A stretch of DNA of 5,591 bases from contig NZ_JACUUA010000204.1 of assembly GCF_014859565.1 (NCBI RefSeq), positions 1-5,591 on the forward strand, read 5' to 3'. The stretch comes from Marinospirillum sp. Lineage in GTDB: Bacteria > Pseudomonadota > Gammaproteobacteria > Pseudomonadales > Halomonadaceae. Below, piece after piece: positions 1-5,515 of the stretch. The position numbers were made by a program, and so were the translations under genes. Position 1 is the stretch's first letter; the number at the start of each line of letters is the position of its first letter. The notes beneath the pieces are model-generated. The model ran no database searches. It was not told the origin of the DNA and was given only the letters and a program-made list of their open reading frames with translations.

Positions 1-9
1 TTAAATCAG

Positions 10-15
10 CTCCTT
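10..15 (-). promoter_or_regulatory. Shine-Dalgarno-like AAGGAG, possibly for a gene beginning outside the window
   Basis: On the minus strand the 51 bases after the htpX stop contain AAGGAG, followed by nine bases to the window edge. That is a normal distance for a start codon at or just past the edge. No start codon is visible, so the gene cannot be named. A 6-bp inverted repeat (GATGTA/TACATC, 25-39) lies between htpX and this site. It lacks a T tract and does not look like a terminator, so read-through from htpX is possible. Confidence 0.35.
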
Positions 16-51
16 TTCAAGGTAGATGTAGCTTACATCAGTATTTACTGC

Positions 52-945
52 TCAGGAATACGCCTTATTGCGTAGTGCGGCAATTCGCGCATCCAGCGGT
101 GGGTGACTGGAGAAAAACTTTTGGATCATGCTATGAGTCTGGCCTTTGTTGATGCCAAAAGCCATCATGGAATCAGGCATTTCATTGGGCAAGTTTTGTT
201 CGGCTTTTAAGCGCTCCAGTGCGTTGATCATGGCTCCGGAACCCGCCAGACGTGCACCGGCTTCATCAGCACGGTATTCACGGAAACGGCTGAACCACAT
301 CACAATGCCCGAGGCCAGAATACCCAAAACAATCTCGGAAAAAATGGTGGTAACATAAAACGCGATGCCGTGACCACCTTCATTCTTGAATACCACACGA
401 TCCACGGTATGACCTATCACACGGGCAAAGAACATCACAAAGGTGTTCACCACACCCTGCACCAGTGCCAGAGTGATCATGTCGCCGTTAGCAACGTGAC
501 CGATTTCGTGAGCCAGCACCGCACGCACTTCTTCTGGACGCATGCGTTCCAGCAGGCCGGTGGATACCGCGACCAGTGCAGCATTACGATTCCAGCCAGT
601 GGCAAAGGCATTGGACTGGTGAGACGGGAAAATACCCACTTCCGGCATTTTGATCCCTGCTTTCTGGGATAACTCGGACACGGTTTGCATCAGCCACTGT
701 TCCTGTTGATTACGTGGCTGAGTGATGACCTGGGTGCCTGTGCCTTTTTTGGCCAGCCATTTGGACAGCAGCAGTGATACCCCGGAGCCAGCCATACCAA
801 AAACAAAACAGAAAATCAGCAGATTAGTCAGATGCAGACCACCAGTGGAGTCCAGATAACGACCCACACCCAGCAGGTTCAGGGTAATACTGGCAACCAC
901 AATCACCGCCAGGTTGGTCAGCAGGAATAAACCGATACGCATCAT
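52..945 (-). CDS. htpX: Membrane zinc metalloprotease HtpX (M48 family)
   Basis: HtpX is an inner-membrane endopeptidase that degrades misfolded or damaged membrane proteins alongside FtsH. The 297-residue product is close to the 293 residues of E. coli HtpX and shares its opening [14 protein letters not shown] and the block QPRNxxExWL near residue 77. The zinc site is HEIGH at 146-150, with E223 in FREYRAD as the likely third ligand. INAFATG-like and VAVSTGLL blocks precede it (about 112-132). Hydrophobic segments lie near 3-24, 38-60, 153-176 and 194-217, the last two after the HExxH helix as in the family. The ATG at 943-945 was chosen because homology begins there and GGGAG lies 10 bases upstream. 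An in-frame GTG at 976-978 would add 11 residues with no homology. The gene sits 66 bp after alaA and has its own heat-shock-like promoter. No key residue is missing. Confidence 0.97.
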   Translation of the reverse strand: MMRIGLFLLTNLAVIVVASITLNLLGVGRYLDSTGGLHLTNLLIFCFVFGMAGSGVSLLLSKWLAKKGTGTQVITQPRNQQEQWLMQTVSELSQKAGIKMPEVGIFPSHQSNAFATGWNRNAALVAVSTGLLERMRPEEVRAVLAHEIGHVANGDMITLALVQGVVNTFVMFFARVIGHTVDRVVFKNEGGHGIAFYVTTIFSEIVLGILASGIVMWFSRFREYRADEAGARLAGSGAMINALERLKAEQNLPNEMPDSMMAFGINKGQTHSMIQKFFSSHPPLDARIAALRNKAYS

Positions 946-955
946 ACTTGTGTTT

Positions 956-960
956 CTCCC
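956..960 (-). promoter_or_regulatory. Ribosome binding site deciding the htpX start
   Basis: GGGAG on the minus strand lies 10 bases upstream of the ATG at 945. It supports the MMRIG start over the upstream in-frame GTG at 978, which would place this motif inside the coding region. Confidence 0.65.
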
Positions 961-980
961 AGTAAATTCAGTTGGCACTT

Positions 981-1009
981 AGATAAGGGCAGATAAAAAA
1001 GGTTTCAAG
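981..1009 (-). promoter_or_regulatory. Putative sigma32 (heat-shock) promoter of htpX
   Basis: On the minus strand, CTTGAAA (1003-1009) is a perfect match to the sigma32 -35 element. It is followed after 14 bases by CCTTATCT (981-988), which matches 6 of 7 defined positions if CC, A, T and T of CCCCATnT are counted and one C position is allowed to vary; strictly it differs at the third and fourth C. Transcription would start near 974, about 29 bases before the htpX ATG. The -35 element begins three bases after the alaA stop codon. htpX is a known heat-shock gene in E. coli, so the position is biologically sensible. The match was made by eye and is not proof of function. Confidence 0.5.
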
Positions 1010-1011
1010 CT

Positions 1012-2226
1012 TTACTGACGATAACGCGACAGAAAGCGCTCGATACGACTGATGGCATCTTCCAACTCATCCACACGAGGTAAAGTCACCAGGCGGAAGT
1101 GATCCGGCTGCATCCAGTTAAAGGCCGTACCCTGCACCACCAGCAGTTTTTCCTGCTGCAACAAATCCAGAGCAAACTTTTCATCATCCTGAATGTTGAA
1201 CTTTTTAGGATCCAGGCGCGGGAACATATACAGTGCACCCTTGGGTTTAGTACAGGTGACACCCGGAATCTGGGTAATCAGTTCATAAGCCTTGTCGCGC
1301 TGTGCCAGTAAACGACCACCCGGAAGAATGTAATCATTGATGCTCTGATAACCGCCCAGTGCTGTCTGGATGGCGTGCTGAGCTGGAACGTTGGCACACA
1401 GGCGCATCGAGGCCAGCATGTTCAGGCCTTCGTTAAAATCCTGCGCCAGATGTTTGGCACCCGACAAAATCAACCAGCCGGAACGAAAACCCGCCACGCG
1501 GTAACTTTTGGACAGGCCGTTAAAAGTACAGAACAGCAGATCATCGGCCAGGCTGGCAATGGAGGTGTGCTGGGCTTCATCGTAGAGAATCTTGTCGTAA
1601 ATCTCGTCAGCAAATACCACCAGCTGATGTTCCCGAGCCACTTCAATAATCTGCAGCAGCAGCTCATCTGAATACACAGCTCCGGTTGGATTGTTGGGGT
1701 TGATGATGACAATGGCACGGGTGTGTTCGGTGATTTTTTTGCGGATATCTTCAATATCCGGGAACCAGTCACTCTGCTCATCACAGATATAATGCACCGC
1801 CTTGCCACCGGCCAGACGGGCAGCAGCCGTCCAGAGCGGATAATCCGGCGCGGGAATCAGCACTTCATCATTGTCATTCAGCAATCCTTGCATCGCCATT
1901 ACAATCAGTTCACTGACACCGTTACCCAGATAAATATCTTCGATACCAACATGGACAATTTTTTTGCGCTGGCACTCCTGCATCACTGCCTTGCGGGCGG
2001 AATAAAGCCCTTTGGAATCACTGTAACCCTGAGCCTGTGGCAGATTACGCATCACATCCTGCAGGATTTCATCCGGTGCTTCAAAACCAAAAGGTGCGGG
2101 ATTACCTATGTTCAGCTTGAGTACTCGATGGCCTTCTTCTTCCATTCGCTTGGCTTCCTGTAAAACCGGGCCGCGAATGTCATAACAGACGTGATGTAAC
2201 TTGTTGGATTTGCGAATGGTTTGCAT
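1012..2226 (-). CDS. alaA: Glutamate-pyruvate (alanine) aminotransferase AlaA
   Basis: This is a PLP-dependent class I aminotransferase that makes L-alanine from pyruvate with glutamate as amino donor, in the cytoplasm. The 404-residue product matches E. coli AlaA (YfbQ) almost end to end, including CYDIRGPVL (14-22), LNIGNPAPFGF (38-48) and LCANVPAQHAIQTALGGYQS (276-295). Active-site features are visible: NPNNPTG (176-182, N179), ADEIYDKI (206-213, D207 and Y210), the Schiff-base lysine K240 in GLSKSYRVAGFR, R248, and R378 for the substrate carboxylate. The ATG at 2224-2226 was chosen because homology starts a few residues later; an in-frame TTG at 2280 would add 18 unrelated residues. The Shine-Dalgarno is weak (GGAA about 8 bases upstream). 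A hairpin plus T7 sits 17 bases before the start. The downstream neighbour is htpX, 66 bp away. The gene is intact. Confidence 0.96.
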   Translation of the reverse strand: MQTIRKSNKLHHVCYDIRGPVLQEAKRMEEEGHRVLKLNIGNPAPFGFEAPDEILQDVMRNLPQAQGYSDSKGLYSARKAVMQECQRKKIVHVGIEDIYLGNGVSELIVMAMQGLLNDNDEVLIPAPDYPLWTAAARLAGGKAVHYICDEQSDWFPDIEDIRKKITEHTRAIVIINPNNPTGAVYSDELLLQIIEVAREHQLVVFADEIYDKILYDEAQHTSIASLADDLLFCTFNGLSKSYRVAGFRSGWLILSGAKHLAQDFNEGLNMLASMRLCANVPAQHAIQTALGGYQSINDYILPGGRLLAQRDKAYELITQIPGVTCTKPKGALYMFPRLDPKKFNIQDDEKFALDLLQQEKLLVVQGTAFNWMQPDHFRLVTLPRVDELEDAISRIERFLSRYRQ

Positions 2227-2243
2227 GATTGGAGTTCCAGAAC

Positions 2244-2263
2244 AAAAAAAGCGCCTGCTGGCG
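2244..2263 (-). terminator. Short intrinsic terminator or attenuator between the diguanylate cyclase gene and alaA
   Basis: On the minus strand CGCC-AGCA-GGCG (2252-2263) folds into a 4-bp all-GC stem with a tetraloop, followed by one C and seven T (2244-2250). The stem is short but GC-only and the T tract is uninterrupted. It lies 67 bp after the stop of the upstream cyclase gene and only 17 bases before the alaA ATG. It could end the cyclase transcript or act as an attenuator in the alaA leader. Confidence 0.5.
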
Positions 2264-2330
2264 ATAGCATAGCCTACCAAGCGGCGTTGTTTTTGTCTTC
2301 AATCAAATGGATGGAATTCTGCTGTTGGGT

Positions 2331-3515
2331 TCAAGTCGGAACATTAGCATCAATATAACGATTACGTCCCTGATGTTTGGCGGCATACAGGCGTGTGTCC
2401 ACACGATTCAGCGCCTCATCCAGTTCTTCATCAATGCGCAGTTCCGTCAAACCAATACTGGTGGTGAAGCTCACCTGCTGACCATCATGAGCAGTGACGG
2501 ATGAGTTCTCGCATTGCTGGCGGATACGCTCAGCGACCTGGGCTGCATCAGATTTAGGTGTTCCGGGCAGTACAGCGATAAACTCTTCACCACCATAACG
2601 GGCCGCCAGATCATTTTTGCGCAGCTCGGTACGCAGGATCTGAGCAAACACCTGTAGCGCCAGATCACCGACCGAATGACCGTAGGTATCGTTGATACGT
2701 TTAAAACGATCCAGGTCAAACATCAGCAGGCAAATGGGCGAGGCAGGCTCATCATTATTTTCAATCAACACATTGCGCTGACGGATCAATTCATGAAGCT
2801 GTTGCAGTAACACACCTCGGTTCAGCAGGCCGGTCAGGCTATCCATACTGGCCTGACGATACAGGCGCATCAGGGTGCTGACCTGAGAGTGATTTGCCCA
2901 CAATGAGATACCGAGTACGGTAACCAGCTGCCACAAATCCTGCCAGCCATACGCACTGTTAAGCTGCCCGGTTGTTAATAAAGCCATCAACTGGATAAGC
3001 AGTACCAATAGCCCGATCCCCAGGCTTTCTGTCAGTGTCAGTGGAAAAACACTCAGGAAAGCAATAACCAGCAGGGGAATAAAACTGTAACCAACCAGTG
3101 AGGTCATCTGGCTACCGTAAATCAGCACCAGTGCACCGTAAAAAACGGCAGGCGCCAGCAGCATTGCAGCCAGGGTATTGCGTATCCGGTTTAATTGGTT
3201 CTGGTTTTTCCAGGCGGAATACAACACACCAAAGAGCGTTAGCATCAATAGAAAACGACCTAGAGCAACTTCAGCAACCAGCTCCAGTGGCAACAGCAAG
3301 TAATCCACCAGAATCCACATGGGCGCCAGCAGAGTAAAAGCCAAACCTACAAACAATACGCGGGTGCGCAGGTAGTCACTGCGCGCATAATCAAAGTCAC
3401 GTGAGTGATGTTTGCCATTGAGCGTATCCCGTAAACCGGCTGGTAACCAACGAGGTTGCCAGGGGTTTTCCCATTTGATGCCGAGGAGGAAACGGCGGCG
3501 CTCAGTGTTTTTCAA
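2331..3515 (-). CDS. Membrane-bound GGDEF diguanylate cyclase
   Basis: It is predicted to make cyclic di-GMP from two GTP at the inner membrane, influencing biofilm or motility choices. The 394-residue product has a C-terminal GGDEF domain at about 220-390: DSLTGLLNR (225-233), FDLDRFKRIND (266-276, metal ligand D267), GHSVGD (279-284) and the signature GGEEF (308-312), an active variant. RKND (299-302) sits exactly five residues before GGEEF, which is the RxxD inhibitory site, so product inhibition is expected. There is no EAL domain. Hydrophobic segments lie near 53-75, 82-102, 114-134, 138-160, 163-182 and 193-207, giving roughly five or six membrane helices as an input domain that I cannot assign to a named family. 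The start is TTG (3513-3515) with GGAG seven bases upstream; the first internal Met (66) lies inside a membrane helix. It begins 79 bp after the YlqF-type GTPase gene, with no clear terminator between. Confidence 0.93.
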   Translation of the reverse strand: MKNTERRRFLLGIKWENPWQPRWLPAGLRDTLNGKHHSRDFDYARSDYLRTRVLFVGLAFTLLAPMWILVDYLLLPLELVAEVALGRFLLMLTLFGVLYSAWKNQNQLNRIRNTLAAMLLAPAVFYGALVLIYGSQMTSLVGYSFIPLLVIAFLSVFPLTLTESLGIGLLVLLIQLMALLTTGQLNSAYGWQDLWQLVTVLGISLWANHSQVSTLMRLYRQASMDSLTGLLNRGVLLQQLHELIRQRNVLIENNDEPASPICLLMFDLDRFKRINDTYGHSVGDLALQVFAQILRTELRKNDLAARYGGEEFIAVLPGTPKSDAAQVAERIRQQCENSSVTAHDGQQVSFTTSIGLTELRIDEELDEALNRVDTRLYAAKHQGRNRYIDANVPT

Positions 3516-3522
3516 AATGCTG

Positions 3523-3526
3523 CTCC
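3523..3526 (-). promoter_or_regulatory. Ribosome binding site supporting a TTG start
   Basis: GGAG on the minus strand lies seven bases upstream of TTG at 3513-3515. No in-frame ATG exists nearby, and the next in-frame Met would delete the first membrane helix. This makes TTG the best start for the diguanylate cyclase. Confidence 0.6.
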
Positions 3527-3594
3527 GTTAAAAATGTACATCCATTATTCGCATAAGGTGAATCAGGGCTTTCGGCATGATGTTTTATCAACAT

Positions 3595-4470
3595 TCAGCT
3601 GTACTCTGGATCTTCAATATCGTCCAGCTCACTGTCGTTTGTAATATCCAGCGGTGTTTCCAGGCTGATACGACCCAGCTGACCGCCTCGCAGATCATGC
3701 AGCAACACTTCTGCCGCGCGATGAAAATCCACCACACCACCGGTTTTCAGGCCACCACGCCGACTGGCAATTTCTCGCAGCAGGGCTTCAGCATCTTCCG
3801 GCAATGCTTTGAGTTTGTAACGTGCTACCAGAGCATCCGGATAACGCGACAACAGGCTACCCGCAGCCCAGAAACCCACGGCTTCATAATCCATGGCGGT
3901 ATCACGAATGGCACCCGATGCTGCCAGGCGGAAGGAGCTTTCAATATTTTCAATTCGAGGCCACAACACACCGGGGGTATCAATCACCTGTAACCGGTCA
4001 CCCACCTGAATTTTCTGCTGGCGGCGCGTAACAGCCGGTTCGTTCCCCACCTTGGCAATTTTTTTACCGGCCAGGCTGTTGATCAGTGTGGATTTACCCA
4101 CGTTGGGAATACCCATGACCAGTGCACGAACAGAGCGACTTTCACGCACCTGACTACCCAGTTGCTGACAGGTACGCGCAATCGGGATCAGTGTTTTGTT
4201 GTCCGTGGTGACAATCGGCAGGGCACGGGTATTGGCCTGCTGCTCAAAATAGGCAATCCACTGGGCGGTGATATCAGGGTCAGCCAGATCACTTTTGGAT
4301 AAAAGCTTGAGTGTCGGCTTGTGCTGCGCCAGTTTGCCCAATACCGGGTTAGAGCTGGAAAAGGGCAGGCGTGCATCCAGCATTTCTATCACTACATCGA
4401 TTTCGGGCAGGGCGTTTTTGATTTCCCGGCGCGCCTTGTGCATGTGGCCGGGGTACCAGTTGATGGTCAT
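3595..4470 (-). CDS. rbgA: Circularly permuted ribosome-assembly GTPase, YlqF/RbgA family
   Basis: Family members such as Bacillus subtilis RbgA bind the immature large ribosomal subunit and use GTP hydrolysis to complete late 50S assembly. The 291-residue product begins with the family hallmark INWYPGHMHKA (3-13). GTPase motifs appear in permuted order: G4 as SKSD (58-61), then G1 GIPNVGKST (120-128), G2 around T148 in EPAVTRRQQ, and G3 DTPG (164-167). A helical C-terminal region (about 175-270) matches the family's RNA-binding part and ends in an acidic tail (about 278-289). G4 normally reads NKxD; here the Asn is Ser. The ATG at 4468-4470 has only a weak GAG eight bases upstream. It lies 45 bp after the unknown membrane-protein gene, probably in the same transcript, and 79 bp before the diguanylate cyclase. 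The family call is firm; the symbol is by family and not verified for this organism. Confidence 0.92.
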   Translation of the reverse strand: MTINWYPGHMHKARREIKNALPEIDVVIEMLDARLPFSSSNPVLGKLAQHKPTLKLLSKSDLADPDITAQWIAYFEQQANTRALPIVTTDNKTLIPIARTCQQLGSQVRESRSVRALVMGIPNVGKSTLINSLAGKKIAKVGNEPAVTRRQQKIQVGDRLQVIDTPGVLWPRIENIESSFRLAASGAIRDTAMDYEAVGFWAAGSLLSRYPDALVARYKLKALPEDAEALLREIASRRGGLKTGGVVDFHRAAEVLLHDLRGGQLGRISLETPLDITNDSELDDIEDPEYS

Positions 4471-4515
4471 GAAAGGACTCGGTGGGTTGGATGAATCGGA
4501 TTATCCGGTGTTTGT

Positions 4516-5280
4516 TCAATCATCATAAACTTGCTTTTTCTTCCAGCTTTCCTGATCTTCCATCATTTCTGAAACACTTTCTGCCAGCTGGTTATCACTG
4601 TTTTCAGACTGAACTGCAATCTGTTCTTCCATCTGTTGGATGGTCTGGCGACACTCCAGCAGTGTCTGGTTGTGAATGCCGTTGGGGTTATTGCGATTCA
4701 GCTCACTCATGATGCGTTTGTGATGTACCACGGCAATACGCAGGTTGCCTTCCATTTCGGCTTTACGTGCAGATGCCTTGAATACTTCAATCAATGTTTG
4801 GGTGAAACCAAGTTTGATCTCATTCAGATAGGACTGCGCCAGCCGATGCGGAATTTTACGATCCTGATACAACCCAACAATCACCTTATTCAGCTGCTTT
4901 AGATTACGACGGATGCCGTTGGCTGTTTGCAGATCCGTCACGGGTTCCGGTTTTGGTTGATTGCTGCTGCGGATTTCCTGCAGTTTGTTTTGAGCAGTTT
5001 CCATTTCTGCTTTTAGCCTGGAATCATTGTTGCCCAGCTGCTCCTGCTCTTGCAGCAGATCCAGCCATTGACTGGCAATAAAGGCACGGAAATCCTGAGA
5101 GATATAATGAGGGGGCAGCTCATCCAGCAACAGCTGCATCTGGCGGCCACGATCTGCCAGCATCCGCACTCGCCGCTGATCTTCGATCTTTTTCTTTTCA
5201 TTCTGCTGGCGACCGTAAACCACAATCACTAGTATTAAAGCGACAAAAAAGATGCCGCCCAGAACAAGAACTATAAGCAT
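4516..5280 (-). CDS. Uncharacterised membrane-anchored coiled-coil protein
   Basis: I do not recognise a named family. The 254-residue product has one hydrophobic helix at 2-22 with no positive charge before it and a basic cluster after it (R24, K29-K31). By the positive-inside rule this suggests an anchor with the rest of the protein in the cytoplasm rather than a cleaved signal. The remainder looks almost wholly helical: charged helices at about 23-53 and 72-104, a Pro-rich break at 107-114 (NQPKPEP), a helical block at about 118-196 with basic patches (RRNLKQLNK, KASARKAE), and a Gln/Glu-rich acidic tail from about 205. No catalytic motif or nucleotide-binding loop is visible. The ATG at 5278-5280 has GGGAG six bases upstream, a strong site. 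It precedes the YlqF-type GTPase gene by 45 bp with no terminator, so co-transcription is likely; a role near ribosome assembly would be guesswork. Confidence 0.85.
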   Translation of the reverse strand: MLIVLVLGGIFFVALILVIVVYGRQQNEKKKIEDQRRVRMLADRGRQMQLLLDELPPHYISQDFRAFIASQWLDLLQEQEQLGNNDSRLKAEMETAQNKLQEIRSSNQPKPEPVTDLQTANGIRRNLKQLNKVIVGLYQDRKIPHRLAQSYLNEIKLGFTQTLIEVFKASARKAEMEGNLRIAVVHHKRIMSELNRNNPNGIHNQTLLECRQTIQQMEEQIAVQSENSDNQLAESVSEMMEDQESWKKKQVYDD

Positions 5281-5364
5281 TTTTTGCTCCCGCTGGGGTT
5301 CCCTTTAAAACAACTGAATCTCTCTTAAGACGCTAAGTATCTAACAAAGCCTGTGCCACTGACA

Positions 5365-5393
5365 ATAATAGAAACAAATCAGTTGTGTGTTAC
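5365..5393 (-). promoter_or_regulatory. Candidate sigma70 promoter for the unknown gene and rbgA
   Basis: On the minus strand GTAACA (5388-5393, 4/6 to the -35 consensus) and TATTAT (5365-5370, 5/6 to the -10) are separated by exactly 17 bases. Transcription would begin near 5358, giving a leader of about 78 bases before the ATG at 5280. An 8-bp inverted repeat (ACAACTGA at 5310-5317 and TCAGTTGT at 5379-5386) has one arm inside the spacer. The call is by eye in an AT-rich region. Confidence 0.35.
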
Positions 5394-5405
5394 GCTCTTT
5401 AACGA
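5394..5405 (+). promoter_or_regulatory. boxA-like antitermination motif
   Basis: GCTCTTTAACGA matches the gammaproteobacterial rRNA boxA core GCTCTTTAACAA at 11 of 12 positions. In rrn leaders and 16S-23S spacers this RNA element recruits NusB/S10 and prevents early termination. Here it lies upstream of the main tRNA-Glu promoter, so it would be transcribed only from a promoter further left. A weak candidate is CTAACA (5341-5346), 17 bases, then AATAAT (5364-5369). It could also be a chance match or a relic of an rrn spacer. Confidence 0.35.
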
Positions 5406-5407
5406 AC

Positions 5408-5451
5408 AAAAAACGCACAAAAAAATGGCTACAACCAAGTGGTTGAAAAAA
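5408..5451 (+). promoter_or_regulatory. A-tract region, probable UP element of the tRNA-Glu promoter
   Basis: Three A-tracts (A6 at 5408-5413, A7 at 5419-5425, A6 at 5446-5451) lie upstream of the -35 hexamer. The last one is five bases from it, where the alpha-subunit C-terminal domain of RNA polymerase contacts strong stable-RNA promoters. An inverted repeat CAACCA-AG-TGGTTG (5432-5445) is embedded between the second and third tract. Confidence 0.5.
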
Positions 5452-5456
5452 GTGTG

Positions 5457-5485
5457 TTGACACCATCAAGATGCCTCATTAAGAT
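5457..5485 (+). promoter_or_regulatory. Strong sigma70-type promoter of tRNA-Glu
   Basis: A consensus -35 TTGACA (5457-5462) is followed after 17 bases by TAAGAT (5480-5485), 5/6 to the -10 consensus. The stretch after the -10 (ATGCGCC) is GC-rich, as in promoters under stringent (ppGpp) control. Transcription would start near 5491-5493, leaving a leader of about 24 bases before the mature tRNA end at 5516. Confidence 0.85.
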
Positions 5486-5515
5486 ATGCGCCATCCTGAA
5501 CGGAGTAGCTGATAC

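Noticed and set aside
15..21. Second CTTGAAA (sigma32 -35-like) on the minus strand after htpX
   Set aside because: The matching -10 would lie outside the window, and the motif overlaps the AAGGAG site, so a promoter cannot be judged.
946..978. In-frame GTG start for htpX at 978, adding 11 residues
   Set aside because: The extra residues have no counterpart in HtpX, and the Shine-Dalgarno and family start MMRIG fit the ATG at 945.
995..1014. Possible terminator after alaA (T6 tract at 995-1000)
   Set aside because: The only stem available is AAAG/CTTT, four weak pairs, too unstable for an intrinsic terminator.
1723..2163. Long plus-strand open frame of 146 codons antisense to alaA, and similar antisense frames at 370-672, 1375-1671 and 3577-3993
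   Set aside because: They lie opposite well-recognised genes, lack plausible ribosome binding sites and give low-complexity or family-less proteins; they are shadows of the real coding strand.
2200..2270. Possible leader peptide upstream of alaA beginning with ATG at 2270 and containing Ala codons
   Set aside because: It has no ribosome binding site, only two or three Ala codons, and runs on far into alaA in another frame, unlike an attenuator peptide.
2227..2280. In-frame TTG start for alaA at 2280, adding 18 residues
   Set aside because: The extension would translate the hairpin and T7 region and has no homology in AlaA; the ATG at 2226 matches the family start.
3516..3594. Possible promoter in the rbgA-cyclase gap (TTCACC, 18 bases, TACATT on the minus strand)
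   Set aside because: Both hexamers match only 4/6 and the spacer is one base long; such matches are expected by chance here. No terminator was seen in this gap either.
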